Positions 1-8,987 are shown, counted from the first letter of the stretch. The stretch is DNA of 64,000 bases from Amycolatopsis jiangsuensis (GCF_014204865.1 NZ_JACHMG010000001.1:6660501-6724500), one strand, 5' to 3'. The notes: generated by a model from the sequence alone, not told the origin. A program made the numbers and translations.

Positions 1-90
1 CTGCAGATCGTCGGCCCCCGGCATTCGGACGACCTGGTACTGGCCGTGGCGAAACTGCTCGAGGAAGTCCGCCCCTGGCCAACGCACTGA
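1..90 (+). CDS. Amidase-like protein, C-terminal end only
   Basis: The window opens inside a reading frame that ends after 29 codons. The visible tail reads LQIVGPRHSDDLVLAVAKLL, which resembles the C-terminus of amidase-signature enzymes, where a 'GLQ(L/I)VGPR..D..LL' strand-helix closes the fold. The catalytic Ser-cisSer-Lys core would lie upstream and is not visible, so substrate and start cannot be judged. It runs in the same direction as the MaoC gene 108 bases downstream. The assignment rests on one short motif; another family with a similar tail is possible. Confidence 0.5.
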   Translation: MQIVGPRHSDDLVLAVAKLLEEVRPWPTH

Positions 91-198
91 CTCCGCCCGA
101 CGGCCCCGGCCGGTGACCTCTCCACGCTCCGGCCGTGCCGTGCGGGCAGCACCGGCGCGGGCGGGTTTCGGCCGTGCCGGTGTGGCAGTCTGGCGGTC

Positions 199-678
199 AT
201 GACCGAGTTCACCACGCCGATCGGGGATCGCTGGTTCGAGGACTATCCGCTCGGGGCGGTGTACGAGTTCGGGGACGTCACCGTCACCGAGGCGGAGATC
301 GTCGAGTTCGCCCGGCGGTTCGATCCGCAGAGCTTCCACGTCGATCCGGTGGTCGCGAAGTCCGGGCCGTTCGGCGGGCTCATCGCCAGTGGCTGGCACA
401 CCGCGAGCCTGATGATGCGGATGTTCGCCGACCACTACCTGTCCTCGGTGGCCAGTCTCGGCAGTCCGGGAATGGACGAGCTGCGCTGGCCGCGGCCGGT
501 GCGGCCGGGGGACCGGCTGCACATGCGCGCCACCGTCACCGAGGCCCGGCTGTCGAAGTCCAAGCCGGATCGCGGACTCGTCCGCACCCGGATGGAGGTC
601 TTCACCGCGGACGACGAGCTGGTCCTCAGCGGCAGCGCGGTCAACTTCCTCTCCGTGCGGCCCGCCACGTCGCGTTAG
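199..678 (+). CDS. MaoC-family dehydratase (hot-dog fold enoyl-CoA hydratase-like)
   Basis: A 159-aa single hot-dog-domain protein. The N-terminus (GDRWFEDYPLGAVYEFG) and the strand-helix with 'RRFDPQSFHVDP', followed by 'GPFGGLIASGWHTASLMMRM', match the MaoC hydratase-2 motif, in which an Asp and His hydrate or dehydrate (R)-hydroxyacyl-CoA substrates. It is cytoplasmic, with length normal for a free-standing MaoC protein. It faces the WS/DGAT acyltransferase tail to tail, 41 bases apart. The substrate is not readable; these proteins occur in fatty acid, polyketide and dicarboxylate pathways. The ATG was chosen because the family motif begins about ten residues in; no strong ribosome site is visible. 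Confidence 0.88.
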   Translation: MTEFTTPIGDRWFEDYPLGAVYEFGDVTVTEAEIVEFARRFDPQSFHVDPVVAKSGPFGGLIASGWHTASLMMRMFADHYLSSVASLGSPGMDELRWPRPVRPGDRLHMRATVTEARLSKSKPDRGLVRTRMEVFTADDELVLSGSAVNFLSVRPATSR

Positions 679-719
679 TCCACACAGGACCAATCCGCCC
701 GCGAGTGGCGCGAGGGGAG

Positions 720-2084
720 TCAACGCACTCCGGCCGCGCCCTCCAGTTCGGCCAGTGCGGTGTCCAGGTGGTTCAGCAGTCGCTGCAGGTGTGGCACGCT
801 GCGGCGGCATCCGGTGATGCCGAAGTCGAGCTTGTCGCCGTTGCTGGTCAGCGTGATGTTGAGCGCCTGGCCGTCGAGCAGCACCGACGCGGGGTAGATA
901 CCGTCGAGAGCGGCGCCGTTCCAGTACATCTGCGAACGCGGGCCCGGGACGTGGGAAATCACCAGGTTGAACGGCGGGCGGGTGTTGGACACCACGCCCG
1001 GGACCGCGGAAACGCCGAGCTGGGCCACGTTGATCCCGGACAGCAACAGCGTCTGCAACGGCGACAGCTGCGAGAACAGCTTCTTCCCGTTCGACATCGA
1101 CGTGGAGATCTCGGCCAGCCGGTCACCCGGGTCGGCCAGGTCGGTGGCCAGATTGCACAGCAGCGCGCCGATGTTGTTGCCGCTCGCCTCGCCTGCGTCG
1201 CGGCGGCGCAGCGACACCGGGACCATCGCCACGAGCGGCGCGTCCGGCAGCGCGCTCTGTTCGATGAGGTAGTCCCGCAACGCGCCGGCGCACATGGCGA
1301 GCACGACGTCGTTGCGCGAAGTACCGGACGCGGAGGCGATCGCTCGCACGCGTTCGAGCGGCCACGACTGCGCGGCGAACCGGCGCGCGCCACCGATCGG
1401 CACGTTCAGCATCGTCCGCGGTGCCTGCATCGGCAGCGTCAGCCGATGCTCGCGGAACGCTTCGCGCGCCACCTTCGCCGCCGCGGGCGCCATTCCCGCG
1501 AACTGCCCGAAAGTCTTGCCCGCGGTGTTCAGCAGGGAACCACGCCGTTCGCGGTTGCCGGCGGCCTGGCCGCGGGTGCCCCACGGCGGCGGGCAGTCCA
1601 GATCGGACGGGTCGTCCGACAGCGTGCCCTGCAGGTGCCGCAGCGCGGAGACCCCGTCCATCAGCGCGTGGTGGATCTTCGAGTAGATCGCGAACCGGCC
1701 GTCCCGCAGACCCTCGATGAGGTGGGTCTCCCACAGCGGACGGTGCCGGTCCAGCAGGGTGCTGTGCCAGCGCGAGGTCAGCTCCAGCAGCTCACGGATC
1801 CGCCCTGGCTGCGGCAGCGCGGAATGCCGGAAGTGGTAGTCCAGCTCCAGCTCGCGTTCGACCGCCCAGCGCAGATGGCCCACGGTGTTCACCGGAGTGC
1901 CGGGCCGCCGCCGGAACACGCCGCGCATGTTGTCCGACTCCAACAGCGAACGGCGCAGGTCCCGCAGATAGTCCTCGCCGGCGCCGTCGGGTTTGCGGAA
2001 CAGCTGCAGTCCGCCCACGTGCATCGGGTGCTCGCGGGTCTCGACCATCAGGAACATCGAGTCGGTCACGGGCATCATCGGCAT
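720..2084 (-). CDS. Wax ester synthase/diacylglycerol acyltransferase (WS/DGAT)
   Basis: A 454-aa bifunctional acyltransferase that would join acyl-CoA to fatty alcohols or diacylglycerol, making storage wax esters or triacylglycerol at the inner membrane face. The N-terminus MPVTDSMFLMVETREHPMHV is typical. The catalytic HHxxxDG motif is present as HHALMDG about one third in, and the C-terminal half has the conserved 'SNTRPPFNLVISHVPGPR' stretch. The start was set at ATG 2084, which has GGAAGG about ten bases upstream. The same frame stays open far upstream, but that part is low-complexity antisense to the next gene. A TAGACT hexamer upstream (minus strand, near 2131) could be its -10 box. 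Confidence 0.93.
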   Translation of the reverse strand: MPMMPVTDSMFLMVETREHPMHVGGLQLFRKPDGAGEDYLRDLRRSLLESDNMRGVFRRRPGTPVNTVGHLRWAVERELELDYHFRHSALPQPGRIRELLELTSRWHSTLLDRHRPLWETHLIEGLRDGRFAIYSKIHHALMDGVSALRHLQGTLSDDPSDLDCPPPWGTRGQAAGNRERRGSLLNTAGKTFGQFAGMAPAAAKVAREAFREHRLTLPMQAPRTMLNVPIGGARRFAAQSWPLERVRAIASASGTSRNDVVLAMCAGALRDYLIEQSALPDAPLVAMVPVSLRRRDAGEASGNNIGALLCNLATDLADPGDRLAEISTSMSNGKKLFSQLSPLQTLLLSGINVAQLGVSAVPGVVSNTRPPFNLVISHVPGPRSQMYWNGAALDGIYPASVLLDGQALNITLTSNGDKLDFGITGCRRSVPHLQRLLNHLDTALAELEGAAGVR

Positions 2085-2438
2085 TCCGGCCACCCTTCCG
2101 CCAGCTGGGGCCGCGTCGCCCCGGCCCGAGTCTACGCACGAGAATTCGGCTCGCTGCGGTTGCACTCTGGCGAGTATGACCCGTGGCGAAGCGCGTGAAA
2201 CCGAGGGCTGTGCCGAGGTGACGACCGAGGACCGCTCTCCAGCCGTGGGACAGCGGAACGTGGACGCCGGAGGCGGCGGATCGCCAAGGCGCTCGAGTGT
2301 CCCGACGACGAGGTGGCCGTCCTCGAGCAGTGCTCCGGCCCAGCGAAGAGCTACGGCTGACCTGCGCCTGCCCCGCCGCCGGCCGCCGTCCGGTGACGTG
2401 TCTGCGTGCACCTGGCCGCGACGGATACGATCGCTGGC
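2085..2438. other. Divergent intergenic region between WS/DGAT and the TPP enzyme
   Basis: 354 bases hold the promoters of the two divergent genes. I see a possible -10 (TAGACT, minus strand) for the acyltransferase and a clear -10 (TACGAT) at the far right for the TPP enzyme. Open frames here are Arg/Ser/Pro-rich, lack ribosome sites and look like chance products of high GC. Confidence 0.6.
2426..2438 (+). promoter_or_regulatory. -10 box for a leaderless GTG start
   Basis: TACGAT at 2426-2431 is followed by seven bases and then GTG 2439. In actinobacteria a TANNNT box six to eight bases before a start codon marks a leaderless transcript. No -35 element is evident. This decides the start of the TPP enzyme. 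Confidence 0.55.
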
Positions 2439-4085
2439 GTGGCAGGACGGACTGGAGCTCAGCAGCTGGTAGACGCGCTCATGGCTCTCGGGACCGAGGT
2501 GGTGTTCGGCCTTCCGGGTGTACACAACCTGCCGTTGTGGGAGGCCTTGGGCCAGACCGGGATCCGCGTCATCGGCGTCCGGCACGAACAGGCCGCCGGA
2601 TATGCCGCGGACGGTTATGCCCGCAGGACCGGAAAACTCGGTGTCGCGCTGGTGACGACCGGTCCGGGCGCGGCCAACACGCTCGGCGCGGTGGGCGAGG
2701 CGATGGCGTCCGCGGCGCCGGTGCTCGTGGTGGCCACGGAGATCCCGTCCACCCTGCACCGGCCCGGGGTCGTGCGCGGGGTGCTGCACGAAACCTCCGA
2801 CCAGCAGGCGATGTTCGCGCCGGTGACCAAGGCCGGGTTCACCGTGCACCGCGCGGACCAGATCGGCACCACCGTGCACCGCGCGGCGCGGCTCGCCCTG
2901 CAGCCGCAGACCGGTCCGGTGTACCTGGGCATCCCCACCGACTACCTGCGTGAGGTCACGCCGCCGCGGGAACCGCCTGCACCGCCCGCCGAGCGTGTGC
3001 TCGACCTGCCGGATCTGGCGCGGGCGGCGGAACTGCTGTCCACCGCCCGCCGTCCGCTGATCTGGGCCGGCGGGGGTGCGTTGCGGGCGGAAGCGGGCGA
3101 GGCCATCGGCAAGCTCGCCGAGCGGCTGGCCGCGCCGGTGCTCACCACCTTCGGCGCGCGCGGCCTGCTGCCGCTCGAACATCCCTGCCTGGCACCGAAT
3201 CCGGTGCACACGCCGGAGGTCGGCCAGCTGTGGGACGAGGCCGACGTGGTGCTCGCCATCGGGACCGACTTCGACGGGCTGATGACCCAGAACTGGCTGA
3301 TGCCCGCGCCGCCGAAGCTGATCGCGGTCAATGTGGACGCCGGGGACGCGGCGAAGAACTACCGCCCGGACATCACGCTCGTCGGCGATGCCCGCCGGGT
3401 CGTCGAATCGCTGCACCCGCAACAGCGTCCGGGGCTGGCCGAGCTGACCGCGCGCCTGGCCGGGATCGGCCGCCGGGTTCGCCGGCGGATCCGGGACGAG
3501 GAGCCGCAGGCCGCCGACTTCCTGTCCACTTTGGAGGAAGTGCTGCCGCCGGATGCCATGCTGGTCACCGACATGTGCGTCGCGGGTTACTGGGTCGGTG
3601 GATTCCACCGGGTACGGGCACCACGCCGGCTGGCCTACCCCATGGGCTGGGGCACGCTCGGCTACGGCTTCCCGGCCTCGATCGGCGCCGGCGCGGCGGC
3701 CGAGGCAGTACAGGGCGGCCGCGTGGTGTGCGTGACCGGCGACGGCGGATTCCTTTACGCCGTGGGGGAACTGGCAACGCTCGCGGAGGAGCAGCTGCCG
3801 GTCACCGTCGTGGTGGTGGACGACGGCGGCTACGGCATGCTGCGCTACGACCAGGATTCCGAGGGCGTACCACGCCGCGGGGTCGACTGGGACAGTCCGG
3901 ACTTCGTCGGGCTGGCTCGTTCGTTCGGCGTGCACGCGGACCGGGTGTCCGGCTTCGGGCGCGCGTTCCGGCGGTTGCTGAGCGAATCCGTGGAGTCCGA
4001 CGAACCGAACATGCTGGTGGTGCGCGCGAAGCTGAAGCCACCGTTGAACACTTCGCCGCGCTGGTACCGCAAACAGCGCGATTGA
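2439..4085 (+). CDS. Thiamine-diphosphate-dependent enzyme, acetolactate synthase/benzoylformate decarboxylase-like
   Basis: A 548-aa protein with the three-domain layout of TPP enzymes. The N-terminal PYR domain has 'VVFGLPGVHNLPLWEAL' and the activating Glu in 'GVRHEQAAGYAADGYAR'. A central TPP-III fold follows, then a C-terminal PP domain with the metal and diphosphate motif 'GDGGFLYAVGELATL'. The end of that motif reads DDGGYG where NN is usual, an uncommon variant. The family decarboxylates or condenses 2-keto acids; the exact reaction is not readable. The gene stands alone, three bases from the convergent AraC gene. An in-frame GTG 33 bases upstream is a less likely start. Confidence 0.88.
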   Translation: MAGRTGAQQLVDALMALGTEVVFGLPGVHNLPLWEALGQTGIRVIGVRHEQAAGYAADGYARRTGKLGVALVTTGPGAANTLGAVGEAMASAAPVLVVATEIPSTLHRPGVVRGVLHETSDQQAMFAPVTKAGFTVHRADQIGTTVHRAARLALQPQTGPVYLGIPTDYLREVTPPREPPAPPAERVLDLPDLARAAELLSTARRPLIWAGGGALRAEAGEAIGKLAERLAAPVLTTFGARGLLPLEHPCLAPNPVHTPEVGQLWDEADVVLAIGTDFDGLMTQNWLMPAPPKLIAVNVDAGDAAKNYRPDITLVGDARRVVESLHPQQRPGLAELTARLAGIGRRVRRRIRDEEPQAADFLSTLEEVLPPDAMLVTDMCVAGYWVGGFHRVRAPRRLAYPMGWGTLGYGFPASIGAGAAAEAVQGGRVVCVTGDGGFLYAVGELATLAEEQLPVTVVVVDDGGYGMLRYDQDSEGVPRRGVDWDSPDFVGLARSFGVHADRVSGFGRAFRRLLSESVESDEPNMLVVRAKLKPPLNTSPRWYRKQRD

Positions 4086-4088
4086 CGA

Positions 4089-4922
4089 TCACCGTGCCGC
4101 TCGTGCGGCGGCCGGGGTGGTGCCGGTGAGGCGGCGGTAGAACTTCACGAAGTTGGTGGCTTCGCTGAAGCCGAGTTCCCGGCCGAGCGCGGCGACGGTG
4201 ACTTCACTGGTGGCCAGCCGTCGCCGGGCTTCCAGCGCGATGCGTTCGTCGAGGAACCGCTTGGCACTGACGCCGCGGGCTTGCCGTACCGCCCGGTCGA
4301 TGGTGCGCGAACCGGCGTGCACCAGCCGCTCGTACTCGCGGACGTGGTGCAGCCGTGTATGTTCGGCCTCCACCGCGGTCGCGAAGCGGGTGAATACCGA
4401 GTTCGCGCGGACTTCCTGGGGCAGGCCGGCCGCGGCGGCCAGCGGTGTGAGCGCGAGCCGGAGCGCGTCGGCGACATCGTCGGTAGTGGACGGTTCGGCG
4501 AGCAGGAGTTCCAAGTGCCGCAATGCGGCGTCGGCGAGTGTGCCATGTGGACCGAGCTGCCATTGGCTCGGCCGGGCGACGTCGTCGGCGAACGCGGCGA
4601 CCCGGGTGCCGGGGGCGAGCGCGGACGCGGTGAACAGCACCAGCGCGCCGCGCAGCCGGGCGGTGTCGGGGATCCGGTGGACCTGACCAGGACGCAGCCA
4701 GAACACCGTGCCGGCCGCCAGGTCCGCCGGCCGGAAGTCCACTTCGTGCGCTCCGGTTCCGCCGGTGAGCACGCCCACGACGTGGAAATCCGGCCGCACC
4801 GGGTGCCTGCGTACCGGCCCGCGCAGCACCCCGGTCGAGGGGAACCGCCGCACCTCGGCCATTCCCGCGCAGGCCGGCGCGTAGCCGACGCCGAGGACCT
4901 GTTGACCGGTTTCTACCACCAT
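4089..4922 (-). CDS. AraC-family transcriptional regulator
   Basis: 277 aa: an N-terminal cupin-like sensor (through 'GTVFWLRPGQVHRIP') and a C-terminal double helix-turn-helix whose second part reads 'VAALGRELGFSEATNFVKFY', the classic AraC signature. It is divergent from the alpha/beta hydrolase and methyltransferase and probably controls them through the 73-base gap. A TACTTT box eight bases before its ATG suggests a leaderless transcript. The ligand is unknown. Confidence 0.9.
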   Translation of the reverse strand: MVVETGQQVLGVGYAPACAGMAEVRRFPSTGVLRGPVRRHPVRPDFHVVGVLTGGTGAHEVDFRPADLAAGTVFWLRPGQVHRIPDTARLRGALVLFTASALAPGTRVAAFADDVARPSQWQLGPHGTLADAALRHLELLLAEPSTTDDVADALRLALTPLAAAAGLPQEVRANSVFTRFATAVEAEHTRLHHVREYERLVHAGSRTIDRAVRQARGVSAKRFLDERIALEARRRLATSEVTVAALGRELGFSEATNFVKFYRRLTGTTPAAARAAR

Positions 4923-4995
4923 TGGTCGTCAAAGTACCTGTTTGACAGCGACTTGCCGAGGTGGGATGGAGCTATTCGACCAGACGGGAGAAACC
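4923..4995. promoter_or_regulatory. Shared promoter region of AraC regulator and hydrolase operon
   Basis: On the minus strand, TACTTT near 4934 is a candidate -10 for the regulator, with TCGGCA 17 bases upstream as a weak -35. On the plus strand, TTGACA at 4942-4947 is a perfect -35 hexamer, but no good -10 follows at the usual distance. That arrangement suits an activator-dependent promoter. GGGAG before ATG 4996 is the ribosome site. Confidence 0.4.
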
Positions 4996-5796
4996 ATGTA
5001 CCCGAGCGAACCGCGCCCGCACGTCCTTGACTCCGGCGGCCGCGGCCCGGCCGTCCTCTTCCTGCACGGCAACCTGATGGACTCGACCATGTGGGACGGG
5101 CTGGTCGAAGCCCTGCCCGGTTACCGCTGTCTCCGGTTCGACTTCCGGTTGCACGGAGCCACTGCGGACGACGGTTTGCCGTTCACCTACTGGGATGCCG
5201 CGCGGGACGCGTTGGCCGTCCTCGACGCGCTCGACGTTCGCTCCGCGCATTTCGTCGGGCATTCCCAGGGCGGGTTCACCGCATTGCGCGCCGCGCTGCT
5301 GGCGTCGGGGCGAGTCGCCAGCCTGACTCTCCTGGACACCGCCGCCGACGCGTTTCCCGGCGCCGCGCTGGCACAGATGGCACAGATCCGCGACGGTTTC
5401 GCGGCCGGTGCCGTCACCGAAACCGGCACCGCGGTGCTGGAACTGCTCCTGGGCGCCGGCGCCCCGCAGACCGAATACTGGCTGAGCCGCCTCATTCGGC
5501 AACCGGGCGAACGGCTCGCGCGTGCTGTCGGGGTCCTGATGGGCGTCGACAGCATTGCCGGCCGGCTCGGCGAAATCACTGCGCCAGCCTTGGTCCTGCA
5601 CGGTTCCGCCGACCTGCCGATCCCGCCCGCGTCCGGTGCCGCGCTGGCTACGGCGCTTCCGTCTGCCGAACCGTTCCGGGTGCTCGACGGTGTCGCGCAC
5701 ACCCCGCCGGTCACCCATCCAACGGAGACCGGTGCCCTCTTACGGAGCTTCCTCGAAGCGCGTACGCTCCCACTATCCGAACAGTCTGTCTCATAG
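4996..5796 (+). CDS. Alpha/beta hydrolase
   Basis: 266 aa with the oxyanion segment 'VLFLHGNLMDSTMWDGLV', the nucleophile elbow GHSQGG near residue 92, a late Asp in 'LVLHGSADLPIPP' and the catalytic His in 'VAHTPPVTHP'. All elements of an esterase/haloperoxidase-like serine hydrolase are in place. No signal peptide, so cytoplasmic. The ATG at 4996 has GGGAG at a good distance; an earlier in-frame start lacks one. One Leu codon near the end is TTA, rare in such genomes. It is followed 14 bases later by a methyltransferase, likely co-transcribed, and is divergent from AraC. The substrate is unknown. Confidence 0.88.
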   Translation: MYPSEPRPHVLDSGGRGPAVLFLHGNLMDSTMWDGLVEALPGYRCLRFDFRLHGATADDGLPFTYWDAARDALAVLDALDVRSAHFVGHSQGGFTALRAALLASGRVASLTLLDTAADAFPGAALAQMAQIRDGFAAGAVTETGTAVLELLLGAGAPQTEYWLSRLIRQPGERLARAVGVLMGVDSIAGRLGEITAPALVLHGSADLPIPPASGAALATALPSAEPFRVLDGVAHTPPVTHPTETGALLRSFLEARTLPLSEQSVS

Positions 5797-5810
5797 AGTG
5801 GGAGTAGCTG

Positions 5811-6611
5811 GTGTCCCCCAAGGACGTGTACACGCACGGCCACGGCGAGGTCGTCGTGCGCAGTCACGCGGCGCGTACCGCCGCGAGTTCGGCCGCCTAC
5901 CTCCTGCCGTCGCTGCGCCCCGGGCTGGACTTGCTCGACGTAGGTTGCGGGCCGGGCAGCATCACCGCCGACCTCGCCGAAGCCGTCGCTCCGGGACGCG
6001 TCCGGGGTGTCGAGATCACCGACGCGGCGTTGCCCGAGGCGCGGAGGACTGCCGAAGCCCGTGGCGTAGCAGTCGAATTCGCGGTCGACGACGCGTACCG
6101 GCTTTCCGATCCCGACGACAGCTACGACGTCACCCATGCCCACCAGGTGCTCCAGCACCTCTCCGACCCGGTCGCCGCCCTCCGTGAGATGCGGCGGGTG
6201 ACGCGGCCGGGCGGTGTGGTGGCCGTGCGCGACGCCGACTACGCCGCGTTCACCTGGTGGCCCGGCGACGAACGGCTCGACAGGTGGCTCGAGCTGTACC
6301 GAGCCGTGGCCCGCGGCAACGACGCCGAACCCGACGCCGGTCGCCGGCTGCTGGCATGGGCGCACGAGGCCGGGTTCACCGAGGTCACGCCGTCGGCGTC
6401 GGTCTGGTGCTACGCGACGCCCGAGGAGCGCGCGAGCTGGGGCGGCATGTGGGCGAAGCGCATCTACTCCTCGGTGGGCACGATGGCGCTCGAACGCGGG
6501 CTCGCCACCGAAGCCGAGCTTGACGCGATTTCCCAAGCGTGGCAGGACTGGACCGCGCATCCGGACGGCTGGCTCGTCATCCCGCACGGCGAGTTGCTCG
6601 CCCGCGCCTGA
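5811..6611 (+). CDS. Class I SAM-dependent methyltransferase (UbiE/Methyltransf_11 type)
   Basis: 266 aa. Motif I is 'LDLLDVGCGPGSITADLAEAV' in effect (glycine-rich DVGCGPG), motif II an acidic strand end 'VEITDAALPEARR', and 'VTHAHQVLQHLSDPVAALRE' is the post-I helix typical of Methyltransf_11. The C-terminal part is the lid seen in small-molecule methyltransferases. The GTG start follows GGGAG at about nine bases. It probably forms an operon with the upstream hydrolase under the divergent AraC protein. The methyl acceptor cannot be read from sequence. Confidence 0.9.
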   Translation: MSPKDVYTHGHGEVVVRSHAARTAASSAAYLLPSLRPGLDLLDVGCGPGSITADLAEAVAPGRVRGVEITDAALPEARRTAEARGVAVEFAVDDAYRLSDPDDSYDVTHAHQVLQHLSDPVAALREMRRVTRPGGVVAVRDADYAAFTWWPGDERLDRWLELYRAVARGNDAEPDAGRRLLAWAHEAGFTEVTPSASVWCYATPEERASWGGMWAKRIYSSVGTMALERGLATEAELDAISQAWQDWTAHPDGWLVIPHGELLARA

Positions 6612-6845
6612 CCGGCTGCGGACTCGCCCGAAAACTCACCCGCGACTGGGTAGCCGTGAGCTGTCCGCTCGCGCCCCGGCAGCGGCGGACACGCTCGCGC
6701 CTGGCCGCCGTGTTCGCTCGCGCCCGGCGGACCCACTCGCGCCTGGGCAAGCGTGAGCTGTTCGCTCGCGCGGTACTTGCCGGTGGGTGCCCGAGCGATC
6801 CGCCGATCGTCTCGACGGCCGTCCGTTCGCCGGTGCCGCGCGGCT
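6612..6845. repeat. Intergenic degenerate repeats built on CTCGCGC
   Basis: This gap between convergent genes is packed with variants of CTCGCGCC(T/C)GG. A 20-base unit, CGTGAGCTGTNCGCTCGCGC, occurs twice (6655-6674 and 6752-6771) with one mismatch, 97 bases apart. I see no coding potential, terminator hairpin or mobile-element ends. It may be a dispersed intergenic repeat of the genome. Confidence 0.6.
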
Positions 6846-8828
6846 TCAGCAGGTGATCGCCGCGTCGGCCCAGTCGGCGTGGTCGGAGTTGGTGCCGTCG
6901 CCGGCGTCGGTGACCACGAGGTCGACTGCCTGGACGCCGTCGAGCGGCACGTCCAGCTGCCCGGCCGGGGAGCCGGGACGGAACACGCCGGTGGTGGCCA
7001 GTGTCCGGCCGTCGCCGTGGACCTCGAACGTCACGCTGCCGGCCGTGGACTCGTCGTCCAGGCCGACGACCGTGTGCAGGGTCCGGCAGTCGCCGCCGAG
7101 GTAGATCCGGATCAGCGACGGGGCGTGCGCACCGAGTCCGTCCTCGTGGACCTTGCCGTTGATGGTGATCGGATTCCCGTCGCCCGGCTGGTCCTCACCG
7201 TTGCTGGTACCTCGTTCGACGGGACCCCATCCGTTGTTCTCTGCGAGGAACTTCGCCTGGGACAACGGGTTCACCCCCGGCCCCGGCGCATTCACCACTG
7301 GTCCGCTCGCACCGGCGGAGCGGCTTCGCGCACCCCACGCGGTGAAGTAGTCGGCTTTCGCCGACAACGACAGCGAATCACCGGGATGCACGGGTTGCAG
7401 CGTCACCTCGCGTTGCCACGCCTTGCCGGGTGCGACGACCGGTACGAACGTGTCCGGACGTCCGCCGACCTGCCAGCCGGCCGGGGCGTCGACCCGCACG
7501 CGGGCAGCGGCGAGCGGGGTACTGCCGTCGTTGGCCAGCCGGAGCGTGGCCGTGAACGGCTTGTCCGCCGGGAAGTATTCGCCGGTGTCGAGGGACAACG
7601 TGGCATGGGGAGCCGCGCCCGGGGCTTTCGCCGGCCATACGCGCAGGACCGCGGAACCGTGGCTCGCCACGTTCGCCCGCAGCGTTCCGGCGGTTTCGGT
7701 CTCGGCGCCGGACCACAGGTCCCGCACGCGGTAGCCGGGCGCGGAAAGGCCGAGCTCCTCGGCGGTGGCGGAGATCGTGGCGGCGGTGTTCCCGCGGTTG
7801 AACAACACGGTCGCCACCGATCCGTCCGACATCGGCTTGGCCCAGACCTCGGTGTCCCCGTCGTCACGGATCCGATGCCCCTGTACCCCGGCCCAGTCCT
7901 GGTCGAGAGCGATGATGTCCTTGTTCTCCAGGATGTTCTTGGTCGCGGCGGGCATGGAGCGCAGATCGTTGCCCGCCAGCAGCGGCGCGTTCATCAGTGC
8001 CCACAGGGAGAAGTGCGCGCGGTACTCGGTGTCGCTCATGCCGCCGTTGCCGACCTCGAGCATGTCCGGGTCGTTCCAGCCGCCGGGCCCGGAGTACTTC
8101 TCGAGCCCGTCTTGCTGGTCCAGGATGCCGGTCATGCTGGTCCAGCTGTCGCTGATGTCGCCGGTGGTGCGCCACAGCTGCGCACCCGCGTCCCGGCCCC
8201 AGAGCCACGGCTGGTTCTCGCCCCATTCACACAGCGCGTAGAGCATGGGGCGGCCGGTCCGCTCGATCGCCGCACCCATTTTCGGGTACCGCTCGAGCGC
8301 CGGGCGGCCCTGGTTGTTGCAGTTGTCGTACTTGAGGTAGTCCACGCCCCAGCCGGCGAACGTCCGCGCGTCGAGTTCCTCGTGGTCCAGCGCGCCGGGC
8401 ATGGTGTTGGCGCAGGTGAGCGTGCCGGCGCTGGTGTAGATGCCGAGCTTGAGGCCCTTGCCGTGCACGTAGTCCGCGAGCGCCTTGATGCCGTGCGGGA
8501 AGCGTTCGTGGTTGGGCTCGAAGGTGCCGTCGGCGTTGCGGTTCTGCTCGGCCCAGCAGTCGTCGATGTTGACGTACTGGTAGCCGGCGTCCTTGAGCCC
8601 GCTGGCGACGAGTGCGTCGGCCGTCTCCCGGATCAGGTCCTCGTTGATGTCACAGCCGAACTTGTTCCAGCTGTTCCAGCCCATCGGCGGAGTCTGTCCG
8701 GCGGCCTGCTGTGCCGCGAACGGTGCTTCGGTGCCTTTTTCGCCGGCGCCTGCGCTTGCGGTGGTGACGCAGGCGAGGACGCCGGCGACAAGAGTGACGG
8801 TCGCGAAGGCTCCCACACAACGACGCAT
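6846..8828 (-). CDS. Secreted GH27 alpha-galactosidase with NPCBM domain
   Basis: 660 aa with a Sec signal peptide (about 1-28, ending ASAGA). The GH27 barrel starts at TPPMGWNSWNKFGCD (about residue 46). By family alignment the nucleophile is Asp168 in YLKYDNC and the acid/base Asp224 in RTTGDISDSW; 'GPGGWNDPDMLEVGN' follows. A beta-sandwich and a NEW3-like domain (about 400-500) lead to a C-terminal NPCBM domain (about 520-660) beginning 'LAENNGWGPVERGTSNGEDQ', a carbohydrate-binding module. It would cleave terminal alpha-galactosides (or related alpha-linked sugars) outside the cell. GGGAGGAATC gives a strong ribosome site. A palindrome lies 17 bases upstream of the start. Specificity within GH27 is inferred. 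Confidence 0.94.
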   Translation of the reverse strand: MRRCVGAFATVTLVAGVLACVTTASAGAGEKGTEAPFAAQQAAGQTPPMGWNSWNKFGCDINEDLIRETADALVASGLKDAGYQYVNIDDCWAEQNRNADGTFEPNHERFPHGIKALADYVHGKGLKLGIYTSAGTLTCANTMPGALDHEELDARTFAGWGVDYLKYDNCNNQGRPALERYPKMGAAIERTGRPMLYALCEWGENQPWLWGRDAGAQLWRTTGDISDSWTSMTGILDQQDGLEKYSGPGGWNDPDMLEVGNGGMSDTEYRAHFSLWALMNAPLLAGNDLRSMPAATKNILENKDIIALDQDWAGVQGHRIRDDGDTEVWAKPMSDGSVATVLFNRGNTAATISATAEELGLSAPGYRVRDLWSGAETETAGTLRANVASHGSAVLRVWPAKAPGAAPHATLSLDTGEYFPADKPFTATLRLANDGSTPLAAARVRVDAPAGWQVGGRPDTFVPVVAPGKAWQREVTLQPVHPGDSLSLSAKADYFTAWGARSRSAGASGPVVNAPGPGVNPLSQAKFLAENNGWGPVERGTSNGEDQPGDGNPITINGKVHEDGLGAHAPSLIRIYLGGDCRTLHTVVGLDDESTAGSVTFEVHGDGRTLATTGVFRPGSPAGQLDVPLDGVQAVDLVVTDAGDGTNSDHADWADAAITC

Positions 8829-8844
8829 GATTCCTCCCTCGGAA

Positions 8845-8860
8845 TGTGCGACTTCGCACA
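8845..8860. promoter_or_regulatory. Operator-like palindrome upstream of the alpha-galactosidase
   Basis: TGTGCGA-CT-TCGCACA has perfect 7-base arms around a 2-base centre, 16 bases before the ATG on the minus strand. Position and symmetry fit a repressor site for sugar control. No cognate regulator is adjacent. Confidence 0.55.
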
Positions 8861-8987
8861 GAATCCATCAACAATCAACGCCGGGCACGCACCCCCGTCA
8901 AGCGGCCGTTGGTGGGTAATCCCGCACCCGGCAGGTAGAAAGGGGTGGCCGGGCAAGTACGGGAGTCCCGGCCACCGGAAGTACTGC

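Noticed and set aside
2176-2472. Small plus-strand gene before the TPP enzyme
   Set aside because: Low-complexity Arg/Ser/Pro product, no ribosome site, and it overlaps the next gene's promoter and start.
2085-3935. Very long minus-strand open frame continuing upstream of the WS/DGAT gene
   Set aside because: It is antisense to the TPP enzyme, Arg/Gly/Pro-rich, without motif, and the real start has a ribosome site at 2084.
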